Below are positions 37,478 through 46,829 of a DNA stretch of 55,378 bases, in pieces. The DNA comes from Gammaproteobacteria bacterium. Lineage in GTDB: Bacteria > Pseudomonadota > Gammaproteobacteria > Natronospirales > JAJUFS01. The stretch is from contig JAJUFS010000004.1 in the NCBI GenBank assembly GCA_029263725.1, positions 1 through 55,378 of the forward strand, in the 5' to 3' direction. Numbering within the stretch: position 1 is the stretch's first letter; each line of letters starts with the position of its first letter. The notes beneath the pieces were generated by a model. That model saw only the letters and a list, made by a program, of their open reading frames with translations, made no database searches and was not told where the DNA came from. Made by a program: the position numbers and the translations under genes.

Positions 37478-38503
37478 ATGCCATCCAACGACGCGCCATT
37501 GCGCGCCGCCGTCATCGGCTATGGCGCCTACGGACGGCTGCATGCCCGCAAGTACCGGCTGCATCCGGCCGTCGAGCTGGTCGCCATCGTCGACCGCGAC
37601 GCCACGCGCCTGCGCCTTGCCGCGCGCGAGTTTCCCGGCGTACCTGGCTTCGAGCGCGTCGATCCCGCCAACCCGCCAGACATCGCCAGCATCGTCGTTC
37701 CCGCGCATGCGCACCAGGCGAGCGCGATGCCGCTGCTGCGCGCCGGCTCTCATCTGCTGATCGAGAAACCCTTCACCACCTCGGCGCGTGCCGCCCGCCA
37801 GCTGATGCACGAAGCCGACCTGCGCCATCTCGTGCTGCAACCCGGCTACCTGGAGCGCTTCAACGGCACCATCCGCGAACTGCAGCGCCACCTGCCCGCG
37901 CCGCGTTACATCGAGGCGCGTCGCCTGACCAGCTGGCGCGGCCGCGGCGGCGACGTCAGCGTGGTACTCGATCTCATGATCCACGACATCGACATGGTGC
38001 TGGCGCTGGTGGACGCGCCCATCACCGACATCCAGGCGCGCGGCGTACAGGTCGTCACCGGGCACTGGGATGTCGCCAATGCCCGCCTGTACTTCGCCAA
38101 CGGCTGCATCGCCAACCTCACCGCAAGCCGCGCCAGCCCCGCGCCGGAACGCCGCCTGCACGTGTTCACCGACGACGCCTGCGCGCTCGCCGACCTTTCC
38201 AGCGGCGAGATCCTGGTTCACCGCCGCGACCCGGAAGCCGCCGGCGTGATGACCGAACATCGCTATGCGCAACTGCATGATCCCCTCGGCGCCGAGATCG
38301 ACGCCTTCGTCGCCGCCGTGCAGAACCATGCGCCGCCGCCCGTCAGCGGCGCCGACGCCTGCCGTGCGCTGGAAGTCGCCGAAAGAATCGTCGAGGCGAT
38401 GGAAGACGATGCCGACCTGCTCTCCAACACCGCCGCACCCTTCACCGATTCCGAGCAGGCCATCGCCTACCTGCTCGAACACCGTCAGTCCCATGGCCAC
38501 TGA
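37478..38503 (+). CDS. Gfo/Idh/MocA-family dehydrogenase
   Basis: 341 residues. The N-terminal Rossmann fold begins AVIGYGAYGRLHARKYR, and the cofactor/substrate motif EKPFTT sits near residue 95. The C-terminal alpha/beta domain follows. It overlaps the next gene, a DegT-type aminotransferase, by 11 bases. Pairs of this kind oxidise and then aminate a sugar at C3 (WbpB/WbpE, or GnnA/GnnB for 3-amino lipid A), so I infer a nucleotide-sugar substrate. Nearby murU, amgK and lptD fit an envelope role. Confidence 0.82.
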   Translation: MPSNDAPLRAAVIGYGAYGRLHARKYRLHPAVELVAIVDRDATRLRLAAREFPGVPGFERVDPANPPDIASIVVPAHAHQASAMPLLRAGSHLLIEKPFTTSARAARQLMHEADLRHLVLQPGYLERFNGTIRELQRHLPAPRYIEARRLTSWRGRGGDVSVVLDLMIHDIDMVLALVDAPITDIQARGVQVVTGHWDVANARLYFANGCIANLTASRASPAPERRLHVFTDDACALADLSSGEILVHRRDPEAAGVMTEHRYAQLHDPLGAEIDAFVAAVQNHAPPPVSGADACRALEVAERIVEAMEDDADLLSNTAAPFTDSEQAIAYLLEHRQSHGH

Positions 38504-39599
38504 ACCGATACCACAGATCGATCTTGCGCCCCTGCACACCGCGCTGCGCGCCGACATCGACGCGTCGATACGCGCGGTGATCGATGCCGGCAGCTTCGTG
38601 CTGGGCGAGACATTGGCGCGCTTCGAGCAGGCCTGCGCCGACTACCTTGGCGTGCCGCATGCGATCGGTGTGGCCTCGGGGACCGACGCGCTGCTGATCG
38701 CGCTGCGCGCCGCCGGCATCGGCCAGGGCGATGAAGTGATCACTTCCGCGTTCAGTTTCTTCGGCAGCGTCGAAGCCATCCTGCACGCAGGCGCCACGCC
38801 CGTGTTCGCCGACATCGAGGCAGGATCGATGACACTGGATGCAGAAGATGTGGCACGGAAGATCACGCGCCGTACGCGCGCCATCATGCCGGTGCACATG
38901 TTCGGACAGATCGGTGAAATCGATTCGCTGCTGGAACTGGCCGAGGCGCACGACCTCGTCGTCATCGAGGATGCCGCGCAGGCCTTCGGCGCACGATTCA
39001 ACGGCAGGCTGGCAGGAAGCTTCGGCCACGCCGGCTGCTTCAGCTTTCATCCGGCGAAACCGCTGGGCGCGCTCGGCGACGGCGGCATGCTGGTGACGGT
39101 CGACGAAGCACTCGCGGCCGAGGCGCGGCGGCTGCGCGATCACGGTTCACGCGCCCGCTACGATCATGTCTCGGTAGGCTACAACAGCCGCCTGGATGCG
39201 CTGCAGGCGGCGGTGCTGGAAGTGAAGCTGCGTCATCTGGAAGCGCATCTCGCCGAGCGCGAGCGCCTGGCGCGGCGCTACCGCGAGCTGCTCTCCGGCA
39301 CCGCCCTGGTGTTGCCGGAAACACTGCCAGAAAGACGCCACGTGTTCGCGCAATTCACCGTGCGCAGCGAACGGCGCGATAACGTGTGCGAGGCAATGCG
39401 CGCACGCGGCATAGGCTGCGCCGTCCATTACCCGCAGCCGCTCTACCGCCAGGCGGCGATCGCGGAGCGTTACGGCGACGTGAAACTGGAAGTGACGGAA
39501 GCGGTCTGCGAGAGCTGCCTGTCGCTGCCGCTCTTCCAGGGCCTCACGGAGGAACAGCAGCAGCGCGTGGCAGACGTGCTGATGGAGGCCGGCGCCTGA
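38493..39599 (+). CDS. DegT/DnrJ/EryC1/StrS-family sugar aminotransferase
   Basis: 368 residues from ATG 38493. The PLP lysine lies in CFSFHPAKPLGALGDGG. The other family stretches are ASGTDALLIALRAAGIGQGDEVI, EDAAQAFGARF and a C-terminal ALxYPxPLHxQ-like YPQPLYRQAA. It transfers an amino group to a keto-sugar nucleotide, most likely the product of the dehydrogenase encoded just upstream. GnnB or WbpE are candidate functions, not proven. It ends one base from murU on the opposite strand. Confidence 0.88.
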   Translation: MATEPIPQIDLAPLHTALRADIDASIRAVIDAGSFVLGETLARFEQACADYLGVPHAIGVASGTDALLIALRAAGIGQGDEVITSAFSFFGSVEAILHAGATPVFADIEAGSMTLDAEDVARKITRRTRAIMPVHMFGQIGEIDSLLELAEAHDLVVIEDAAQAFGARFNGRLAGSFGHAGCFSFHPAKPLGALGDGGMLVTVDEALAAEARRLRDHGSRARYDHVSVGYNSRLDALQAAVLEVKLRHLEAHLAERERLARRYRELLSGTALVLPETLPERRHVFAQFTVRSERRDNVCEAMRARGIGCAVHYPQPLYRQAAIAERYGDVKLEVTEAVCESCLSLPLFQGLTEEQQQRVADVLMEAGA

Positions 39600-40259
39600 T
39601 CAGTCCCGACCGTTCAACTCGGCAAGCCGCTGCGGCGTGCCGACATCCGACCACACGCCTTCGTGCAGCTCGCCGCTCACTCGTCCGCGGGCCATGGCGG
39701 CACGCAGCAGCGGCGCCAGCTTGTGCGCGCCCGGCGGCAGGCCGGCGAACAGTTCCCGGTGATAGGCGCCGATGCCGCTGAAGGTGAGCCGCGGCTCGCC
39801 TTCCGCACGAACGAAGCCTGCATCGAGCACGAAATCGCCGCCGGGATGATGCGGCGGATTCGGCACCAGCACGAGATGCGCCAGCATGCCGTCGCCGGGA
39901 TGCTCGCGCAGCGTGCCGAAGTCGAAGTTGGTCCAGGTGTCGCCATTGACCACCACGAAGCGCTCGCCGAGATGCGCAAGCGCGTTGGCGATGCCGCCCG
40001 CGGTTTCCAGCGCGCCGGGCGGCTCCTCGCACACGGTGACGTTCACGCCGAAACGGCTGCCGTCACCGAGGAAGACGATGAGCTTTTCCTTCAGCCAGCT
40101 GACGTTGACGACGATGTCGGTAAAACCCGCTTCACGAAGGTGCAGGATGTGCCATTCGATCAACGGCCGCCCGCGCACCTCGAGCATGGGCTTGGGCGTC
40201 TCGTCGGTCAGCGGCCGCATGCGTTCGCCGCGGCCGGCGGCAAGGATCATTGCTTTCAT
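39600..40259 (-). CDS. murU: N-acetylmuramate-1-phosphate uridylyltransferase MurU
   Basis: 219 residues from the ATG at 40259; an apparent upstream extension is translated heptamer repeat and is not credible. The nucleotidyltransferase signature [16 protein letters not shown] is followed by [19 protein letters not shown] and VVNGDTW. With AmgK it builds UDP-MurNAc from recycled MurNAc, bypassing the fosfomycin-sensitive MurA step. amgK lies upstream on the same strand, with a heptamer hairpin between. Confidence 0.88.
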   Translation of the reverse strand: MKAMILAAGRGERMRPLTDETPKPMLEVRGRPLIEWHILHLREAGFTDIVVNVSWLKEKLIVFLGDGSRFGVNVTVCEEPPGALETAGGIANALAHLGERFVVVNGDTWTNFDFGTLREHPGDGMLAHLVLVPNPPHHPGGDFVLDAGFVRAEGEPRLTFSGIGAYHRELFAGLPPGAHKLAPLLRAAMARGRVSGELHEGVWSDVGTPQRLAELNGRD

Positions 40260-40270
40260 GGCTTCAAAGG

Positions 40271-40350
40271 GTAAGAGGCAAGAGGTGAGAAGTGAGAGGA
40301 CGGACAACGCAGCGACAAGTCCGCTCACCTCTCATCTCTCACCTCTCACC
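40271..40350. repeat. Heptamer hairpin E10 (GTGAGAG type) between amgK and murU
   Basis: The left arm GTAAGAG-GCAAGAG-GTGAGAA-GTGAGAG-GAC (40271-40301) and right arm (TCCGCTCACCTCTCATCTCTCACCTCTCACC, split: about 40320-40350) pair closely, with a 17-base loop. The amgK stop codon (40339-40341) lies in the right arm, and the last residues GER come from it. Confidence 0.85.
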
Positions 40351-41325
40351 TTCATACCTCCGCATCAGCTCCAGCAACCCCGCAAACTCCTCGTACTTCG
40401 CGCCGACGTCGTACACGTAGCGGAAGAAGCGCGGCGTTTCGGCGAGGTATTTCGCCTTGCCGTCGCGGTAGTTGAGTCGCGCGAAGATGCCGATGACCTT
40501 GAGATGCCGTTGCAGGCCCATCCAGTCGAAGGCGCGGCGAAAATCCTCGGGCAAGACAAGACCTGCGGCCTGCGCGCGACGACGGTATTCCTCCACCCAG
40601 GCATCGACCCGCTCTTCCGGCCAGGAAAGGAAGGCGTCCTTGAACAACGACAGCAGGTCGTAGGTGACGGGTCCGCGCACCGCGTCCTGGAAATCGATGA
40701 CGGCAAGACCTTCCGCCACCATCAGGTTGCGTGGCATGAAGTCGCGATGCACGAACACCTGCGGTTGCGCCAGCGCGGATTGCACCAGCCGCTCGCAGGC
40801 GGCATCCCAGGTGCGGCGCTCATCAGCGCTGAGCTCAACGCCGCGGTGGCGGGCGAGATACCAGTCGGGATAAAGCGCAAGCTCGCGCATCAGCAGCGCG
40901 CGGTCATAATCCGGCAGGCCTTCGCTTCGCACGCGTGCCTGCATGCGGACGAGCACATCCAGCGCCTCGTCGAACCAGCGCTCGGCGTTGTCCGCATCGA
41001 TGATCTCGAGCAGCGTGGCCGCGCCGAGATCGGTGAGCAGCAGGAAACCGTTGTCGAGATCCTCGGCCTGCACTTCGGGCGCGGGCACGCCGGCGTCACG
41101 CAGGCGCGCGGCGATTTCGATGAACGGCCGGCAGTCTTCCTGCGTGGGCGGCGCGTCCATGACGATCCAGCTCCGTTCGCCGGAGCGCGCGCGGAAATAG
41201 CGCCGGAAGCTGGCATCGGCGGAGGCGATACTGAATTCCAGCGGTTCGCGGCCAATGACCGCGGCGGCCCAGCGCACGGCCTGGGCGTGGCGTTCGTCGA
41301 GGAAATTGCCGGGGATCGCGTTCAT
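40339..41325 (-). CDS. amgK: N-acetylmuramate/N-acetylglucosamine kinase AmgK
   Basis: 328 residues from ATG 41325. An aminoglycoside-phosphotransferase fold: HRDFMPRNLMV (catalytic HxDxxxxN), IDFQDAVRGPVTYDLLSL (metal Asp). It phosphorylates MurNAc at C1 for MurU. In pseudomonads the amgK-murU pair also lies next to lptD. Its C-terminal GER and stop codon are encoded by a heptamer arm. Confidence 0.9.
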   Translation of the reverse strand: MNAIPGNFLDERHAQAVRWAAAVIGREPLEFSIASADASFRRYFRARSGERSWIVMDAPPTQEDCRPFIEIAARLRDAGVPAPEVQAEDLDNGFLLLTDLGAATLLEIIDADNAERWFDEALDVLVRMQARVRSEGLPDYDRALLMRELALYPDWYLARHRGVELSADERRTWDAACERLVQSALAQPQVFVHRDFMPRNLMVAEGLAVIDFQDAVRGPVTYDLLSLFKDAFLSWPEERVDAWVEEYRRRAQAAGLVLPEDFRRAFDWMGLQRHLKVIGIFARLNYRDGKAKYLAETPRFFRYVYDVGAKYEEFAGLLELMRRYEGER

Positions 41326-41388
41326 GCGCCGATCATACCCGAACACCCCTTCCCGCTTCGCTCATGATGTCGACGCTTCCCTGATAGA

Positions 41389-43740
41389 ATGCGCCGGATG
41401 CGCCACCGCCTGCTGCCAGCCTTGCTGTTCTTTCCCGCCCTCGCCAACGGTGCGCAGCCCGGCGAGGCGAACGCGTTCGAGCCGCCCGGACAATGCCCCG
41501 CGTTCTTCACGCCGCCGCCGCGCATCGTTCCCGCGTGGCTGGACGGCATCGCGCGCGAGCAGGCGCGCTCGCCGCTCGCGCCCGTGCAGCCGCAAGCCTG
41601 GTCGGACGAGGACGCGCTGGTGCCGACCACCGCGCCGCGCGCCGTCCCGCCCGTCGCTGACGAACCGCCTCAGGCCACGCCTCCCCTGCAGCTCGAGGCG
41701 GACGACGCCGAGCTGGCGTCGGATGGCGTTTCGCTGCTGCGCGGCGACGTCTGGCTGCAGCAGGGCGAGGAATTCCTGTCCAGCGACGCGCTCACCTACG
41801 ACAACCGCGACGGCGCGGTGAACACGCTCGCGCCGGCCACCTTCGGCACGCGGCGCATGGTCATCGATGCGGAACGCATCGCGTACAACACCAGCACCGG
41901 CACGGGAACCTTCGAGGACGTCAGCTTCTTCCTGCCGGAGCGCTATGCGCGCGGCGAGGCGGCGCTGCTCGACCGCACCAGCCCGACGCAGGCCGAGCTT
42001 GCCGGCGTGAAGTATTCGACCTGCCCGCCCGACGACGAGGAATGGTGGCTGAAGGCGGCGAGCATGGAACTGGACCAGGAGACCGGCAAGGGCGTGGGCC
42101 GCCACGTGCGCATCGCCTTCATGAACGTGCCGTTCTTCTACATCCCGTGGATCAGCTTCCCCATCGACGACCGCCGCATGACCGGCTTCCTGTTCCCCGA
42201 GTTCGGCAGTTCGGGCCGCAGCGGCGACTGGCTGCGCGTGCCCTACTACATCAACATCGCGCCGAACATGGATGCGACCATCACGCCGCATTACATGAGC
42301 GAGCGCGGCACGCGCCTGGACGGCCAGTTCCGCTACCTGTTCGGCTGGGGCGAAGGCGTGCTCGATGCGGAATACCTCGATCACGATCGCCGCTTCGACG
42401 ACACCCGCCACTATTACCGGCTCGCGCATCGCAGCCTGCTGCCGGCCGACTGGCGCTTCGCCGTCACCTACCAGGAAGTCTCGGACGAGGAATACGTCCA
42501 GGATTTCTCGGAAAGCGGCCGCGCCACGCTGACCACGCATCTCGCGCAGACCGCGAGCCTCACCCGCAGCTCGCTGGAGCATGGCCTGGCGATCCGCTAC
42601 CTGCGCTACCAGACGGTGGACCCGACCATCCCCGAGGCGCGCCGTCCCTACGAGAAGTGGCCGGAGATCGATTACTACTGGTCGCCGCTCGCGCTCTGGG
42701 ACCGGCTGTGGTTCGAGCTTGATGGAGAATCGGTGAATTTTCAGCGCGACGATCGCATCCGCGGTTGGCGGCACCATGCGGCTCCGGCATTCTCGTTCGA
42801 CATCGGCGGGCCCGCGTTGCGCGCCACACCGCAGCTGCAGTGGTGGCACACGCGCTATGACCTCACGAGCACGGCGGACGAATCGGTCGAATACAGCCGC
42901 AGCGTGCCGGTCGCGAGCCTGGACCTGCGCAGCCGCTTCGCGCGCGTGCTCGCTTCCGGAGGCCGCCAGACGCTGGAGCCGCAGCTCTACTACCTGTACG
43001 TGCCATACCGCGCGCAGGACGACATCCCGCTGTTCGACACGCGGCTGGTGAACGACAGCATTTCCTCGCTGTTCCGCAACAACCGCTTCACCGGCGTGGA
43101 CCGCGTCGGCGACGAGAACCGCCTGACGGCGGGACTGACCAGCCGGCTGATCGATGCCAGCGGCCGGGAGTGGTTCTCGGCGGCGGTGGCGCGGGCCTGG
43201 CACCAGGAAGACCGGCGCGTCACGCTGCGCCCCGGTCAGCCGGCGGAAACCGCGTCCGCCAGCGACTGGTACGGGCGCCTGCGCTGGCTGCCGTCATCGC
43301 GGCAGAGCGTGCAGCTGGACGTGAGCTGGGACCCGAAGGAGGACGAGTCCGGCCTTGCCTCGCTGCAGTACCAGTACCGTCCGGGCGAGACGCGCGTGCT
43401 GAACCTCGGCTACCTGAGCCGGCGCGAGACGGCGAGCACGCCGGAGCTGGAACAGGCGATGATTTCCTTCGCCACGCCGCTCGGCGGCCGCTGGCGGATC
43501 TTCGGCAAGGCGGTCTACTCGTTCGCCGACGAGCGCAGCCACGAGACCATGGCCGGGCTGGAATACGAAACCTGCTGCTGGACGTTCCGGACGCTGCGGC
43601 GGCGCTACATCTACAATCGCGAAGGCGAGTTCGACACCGCCCTGTGGTTCCAGCTGGAGCTCAAGGGGCTGTCCAGCGTCGGCCGGCGCATCGACGAATT
43701 CCTTGTGGACGACATCTACGGTTACGGTGAAATGCCATGA
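41389..43740 (+). CDS. lptD: LPS-assembly protein LptD
   Basis: 783 residues, with a signal peptide, the N-terminal jellyroll (about 90-220, including ADDAELASDGVSLLRGDVW) and a C-terminal barrel rich in aromatic strands. Four cysteines match the family pattern: Cys36 in GQC, Cys212 in STCPPDD, and the pair Cys729-Cys730 in YETCCWTFR. The start may be ATG 41389 or 41398; a -10-like TAGAAT overlaps the first. LptD with LptE moves LPS to the cell surface. It overlaps surA. Confidence 0.95.
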   Translation: MRRMRHRLLPALLFFPALANGAQPGEANAFEPPGQCPAFFTPPPRIVPAWLDGIAREQARSPLAPVQPQAWSDEDALVPTTAPRAVPPVADEPPQATPPLQLEADDAELASDGVSLLRGDVWLQQGEEFLSSDALTYDNRDGAVNTLAPATFGTRRMVIDAERIAYNTSTGTGTFEDVSFFLPERYARGEAALLDRTSPTQAELAGVKYSTCPPDDEEWWLKAASMELDQETGKGVGRHVRIAFMNVPFFYIPWISFPIDDRRMTGFLFPEFGSSGRSGDWLRVPYYINIAPNMDATITPHYMSERGTRLDGQFRYLFGWGEGVLDAEYLDHDRRFDDTRHYYRLAHRSLLPADWRFAVTYQEVSDEEYVQDFSESGRATLTTHLAQTASLTRSSLEHGLAIRYLRYQTVDPTIPEARRPYEKWPEIDYYWSPLALWDRLWFELDGESVNFQRDDRIRGWRHHAAPAFSFDIGGPALRATPQLQWWHTRYDLTSTADESVEYSRSVPVASLDLRSRFARVLASGGRQTLEPQLYYLYVPYRAQDDIPLFDTRLVNDSISSLFRNNRFTGVDRVGDENRLTAGLTSRLIDASGREWFSAAVARAWHQEDRRVTLRPGQPAETASASDWYGRLRWLPSSRQSVQLDVSWDPKEDESGLASLQYQYRPGETRVLNLGYLSRRETASTPELEQAMISFATPLGGRWRIFGKAVYSFADERSHETMAGLEYETCCWTFRTLRRRYIYNREGEFDTALWFQLELKGLSSVGRRIDEFLVDDIYGYGEMP

Positions 43741-45023
43741 AACGACTGCTTCTCCTGCCACTGCTGTTCGCGCTGGCGGCGCACGCTTCCGAGGCGCCGG
43801 GCACGCTGCTGGACCGCATCGTCGCCGTGGTCAACGACAACGTGATCATGCAGAGCGAGCTGGAGGAGGAAACCGCACGCATGCGCGATTTCGTCCGCGC
43901 GCGCGGCGCCGCCCTGCCGCCGGAAGACATCTTCCGCCGCCAGATCCTCGACAGGATGATCGCCGTCGAACTGCAGCTGCAGTTCGCGCAGCGCGCCGGC
44001 ATCACCGTCTCCGATGACCGCGTCAACATGGCGCTGGCGCAGATCGCCGCCAACAACAAGGTCAATCTCTCCGAGCTGCCGCGCGTCCTCGCCCAGCAGG
44101 GCATCGACTACGCCACGTTCCGCGAGAGCGTGCGCGAGGAGCTGATCCTGCAGGAAGTGCGCCGCCGCGCGGTGGAGAGCCGCGTCACGGTCTCGCCGCG
44201 GGAAGTCGAGGAACTGGTGGAACGCCAGCAGCGCGAGGGCGCCGGCCAGGAATTCCTCACCTCGCACATTCTCATCGCCGTTCCCGGCGAAGCGCCGCCG
44301 GAACGCCTCGAAGCCGCACGCCAGCAGGCCGAGGACATCCGCAATCGCGTGCTTGCCGGCGAGGCGAGCTTCGCCGACATGGCGGTGTCGTTCTCGCAGG
44401 GCCAGCAGGCGCTGGAAGGCGGCAGCCTCGGCTGGCGCCGCCTGCCGGAAATGCCGACGCTGTTCGCGGATGCGGTTGCCGGCATGAAGCCCGGCGAGAT
44501 CACCCCGCCGATCCGCTCCGGCTCCGGCTGGCACCTGCTGCGCCTCGATGACGTGCGCGGCCGCGAGCGCGTGGTCGCCACCGAAACCCACGTGCGCCAC
44601 ATCCTGCTCAAGCCGAACGCGCTGCGCGACCAGGCGGAAACCATGGCGTTCGCCCGCGAGCTGCGCCGCCGCATCGCCGAAGGCGCGAATTTCGCGGAAC
44701 TGGCGCGTGAACATTCCGAGGACCCGAGCTCCGCGGTGCAGGGCGGCGACCTCGGCTGGACGCCGCCGGGCGTGTTCGTGCCGCGCTTCCAGGAAGTGGT
44801 CGACGAGCTTCAGCCCGGCACCCTGTCGGAACCCTTCGAGACGCAGTTCGGCATCCACATCGCCGAGGTGCTCGGCCGGCGCGAGACCGACTTCACCGAC
44901 ACCGTCGCCCAGAACCGTGCCTACCAGGTGATTCGCCAGCGCAAGGCGGAGGAACAATATCCGCTGTGGCTGCAGCGCGAGCACGACAACGCGCACATCG
45001 AAATCCGCCTGGGAGGCGAGTAG
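43737..45023 (+). CDS. surA: Periplasmic chaperone SurA
   Basis: 428 residues with a signal peptide (MKRLLLLPLLFALAAHASEA). The N-terminal chaperone region (RIVAVVNDNVIMQSELEEE) is followed by two parvulin domains, the first near residues 175-275 (LTSHILIAVPG, EGGSLGWRRL) and the second near 285-385 (HVRHILLKPNA, QGGDLGWTPPG). SurA escorts barrel proteins, including LptD encoded just upstream, to BAM. It overlaps lptD by 4 bases. Confidence 0.95.
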   Translation: MKRLLLLPLLFALAAHASEAPGTLLDRIVAVVNDNVIMQSELEEETARMRDFVRARGAALPPEDIFRRQILDRMIAVELQLQFAQRAGITVSDDRVNMALAQIAANNKVNLSELPRVLAQQGIDYATFRESVREELILQEVRRRAVESRVTVSPREVEELVERQQREGAGQEFLTSHILIAVPGEAPPERLEAARQQAEDIRNRVLAGEASFADMAVSFSQGQQALEGGSLGWRRLPEMPTLFADAVAGMKPGEITPPIRSGSGWHLLRLDDVRGRERVVATETHVRHILLKPNALRDQAETMAFARELRRRIAEGANFAELAREHSEDPSSAVQGGDLGWTPPGVFVPRFQEVVDELQPGTLSEPFETQFGIHIAEVLGRRETDFTDTVAQNRAYQVIRQRKAEEQYPLWLQREHDNAHIEIRLGGE

Positions 45024-45026
45024 GCG

Positions 45027-45995
45027 ATGCGCGCGCCGCTCGCCATCACCAGCGGCGAGCCCGCGGGCATCGGCCCCGAGCTTTGCGTGCAGCTCGCCGC
45101 CCGCGGCGAGCTCGGTTACGCGAGCGTGATTGGCGACCCTGAGCTGTTCCGCGAACGGGCCCGCATGCTCGGCCTTGCGCTCACCATCCGCGAAGGCGAA
45201 CTTCCCGGGCCGCTGCCGGCCGGCGAAATGCACGTCACGCCGCAGCGCCTGAATGTCGCGGCAAGGCCCGGCGTGCTTGATCCGGCGAATGCTTCCAGCG
45301 TGCTGGAAATGCTGGACGTTGCCGTCGACGGCTGCATCACCGGCGACTTCGCCGGCATGGTCACGGCACCGGTCAGCAAGGCCGTGATCAACGACGCCGG
45401 CATCCCCTTCACCGGCCACACCGAGTACCTCGCCGCGCGCACTCACACCCCGCTGGTGGTGATGATGCTCGCCGCCGGAACGCTGCGGGTCGCGCTTGCC
45501 ACCACCCACCTGCCGCTGCGCGCCGTCGCCGATGCGATCACGCCCGAGCGCCTGCGCGTCACCCTGGAAGTGCTCGAGCGTGACCTGCGCATCCGCTTCC
45601 GAATCACCCGGCCGCGCATCGCCGTGCTCGGCCTCAATCCGCATGCCGGCGAGGACGGCCATCTCGGACACGAGGACCGCGACATCATCCGGCCCGTGGT
45701 GGAAGCGATGCGAAGCGAGGGCGTCGAACTGCTGGGCCCGCTGCCCGCGGACACGGCGTTCACGCCGCGGGTGCTGGAGAACGTCGACGCGGTGCTCGCC
45801 ATGTACCACGACCAGGGCCTGCCGGTGCTGAAGTACGCCGGCTTCGGCGAGGCGGTGAACGTGACGCTGGGCCTGCCGATCGTGCGCACCTCGGTGGACC
45901 ACGGCACGGCGCTGGACCTTGCCGGCAGCGGCCGCGCCGACCCGGGCAGCCTGCGCGCGGCCATCGCCATGGCCGCAGAACTGGCGGGAAGCTGA
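45027..45995 (+). CDS. pdxA: 4-hydroxythreonine-4-phosphate dehydrogenase PdxA
   Basis: 322 residues. Opening LAITSGEPAGIGPELC, the metal-site motif FTGHTEYLAARTH, and GLNPHAGEDGHLG with the second His are all seen; the last metal His is in MYHDQGLPVLKY. It makes 3-amino-2-oxopropyl phosphate for pyridoxal phosphate. Three bases after surA and 1 base before rsmA, as in many gammaproteobacteria. Confidence 0.95.
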   Translation: MRAPLAITSGEPAGIGPELCVQLAARGELGYASVIGDPELFRERARMLGLALTIREGELPGPLPAGEMHVTPQRLNVAARPGVLDPANASSVLEMLDVAVDGCITGDFAGMVTAPVSKAVINDAGIPFTGHTEYLAARTHTPLVVMMLAAGTLRVALATTHLPLRAVADAITPERLRVTLEVLERDLRIRFRITRPRIAVLGLNPHAGEDGHLGHEDRDIIRPVVEAMRSEGVELLGPLPADTAFTPRVLENVDAVLAMYHDQGLPVLKYAGFGEAVNVTLGLPIVRTSVDHGTALDLAGSGRADPGSLRAAIAMAAELAGS

Positions 45996-45996
45996 C

Positions 45997-46767
45997 ATGG
46001 AACATCGCGCCCGCAAGCGTTTCGGCCAGCATTTCCTGCATGATCGCAATGCCATCAACCGGATCGTCGATGCCATCGACCCGGCGCGCGACGACCGCCT
46101 GGTGGAGATCGGCCCCGGGCTCGGCGCCATCACCCTGCCCCTGCTGGAGCGCGTCGATACCCTGCACGCGGTGGAGCTCGACCGCGACGTGATTCCGCTG
46201 CTGAAGGAAAAGGCCGGCGGCCGGAACCTCGTCGTGCATCACGCCGATGCGCTGAAGTTCGATTTCGGCGCGCTCGCGGAGGAGATCGGCACACCCTTGC
46301 GACTCGCCGGCAACCTGCCCTACAACGTCTCCTCGCCACTGCTGTTCCACTTCCTGTCCTACCGCGAGGTCATCCGCGACATGCACTTCATGCTGCAGAA
46401 GGAAGTGGTCGATCGCATGGCGGCGCCACCGGGCAGCAAGACCTACGGACGTCTCACCGTGATGCTGGCCGCGGACTGCGAAATCCAGCCGCTGTTCAAC
46501 CTCAGGCCCGGCGCCTTCAGCCCGCCGCCCAAGGTGGACTCGGCGGTGGTGCGCCTCCGGGTGCGCGAGCAGCCCGCCCTCCCCATCCTGGATCGCGAGC
46601 GCTTCGCGCGTCTCGTGGCCGCGGCCTTCATGCAGCGCCGCAAGACGCTGCGGAACAGTCTCCGCGAGTTCCTGACCGAGCAGCAGATCGCCGCTGCCGG
46701 CATCGATCCCTCGGCCCGTCCCGAGACGCTCTCCGCCGAAGAGTTCGCGCGGCTCGCCGCCGCCTGA
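45997..46767 (+). CDS. rsmA: 16S rRNA dimethyladenosine transferase RsmA (KsgA)
   Basis: 256 residues from ATG 45997. The N-terminal KRFGQHFLHDRNAINRIV, the SAM site VEIGPGLGAITLPLLE, the catalytic NLPYNVSSPLL and the C-terminal FSPPPKVDSAVVRL are complete. It dimethylates two adjacent adenosines near the 3' end of 16S rRNA. apaG, which usually follows, is missing here. Confidence 0.96.
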   Translation: MEHRARKRFGQHFLHDRNAINRIVDAIDPARDDRLVEIGPGLGAITLPLLERVDTLHAVELDRDVIPLLKEKAGGRNLVVHHADALKFDFGALAEEIGTPLRLAGNLPYNVSSPLLFHFLSYREVIRDMHFMLQKEVVDRMAAPPGSKTYGRLTVMLAADCEIQPLFNLRPGAFSPPPKVDSAVVRLRVREQPALPILDRERFARLVAAAFMQRRKTLRNSLREFLTEQQIAAAGIDPSARPETLSAEEFARLAAA

Positions 46768-46768
46768 G

Positions 46769-46799
46769 TTGCGGCGCGGCGGCGCGGCTGGCGTATACT
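46769..46799 (+). promoter_or_regulatory. Candidate promoter for the universal stress protein
   Basis: TATACT (46794-46799) is a strong -10 match 31 bases before the start codon. A TTGCGG at 46769-46774 is a weak -35 at 19 bases spacing. Confidence 0.4.
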
Positions 46800-46829
46800 C
46801 GCGGCGACGGGGAGAAAACGGGGGAAGAA

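Noticed and set aside
40260-40328. N-terminal extension of MurU
   Set aside because: These codons are translated heptamer repeat; the nucleotidyltransferase motif begins right after ATG 40259.
43722-46133. An 803-codon minus-strand open frame opposite surA and pdxA
   Set aside because: It is complementary to two certain genes and shows no recognisable motif.
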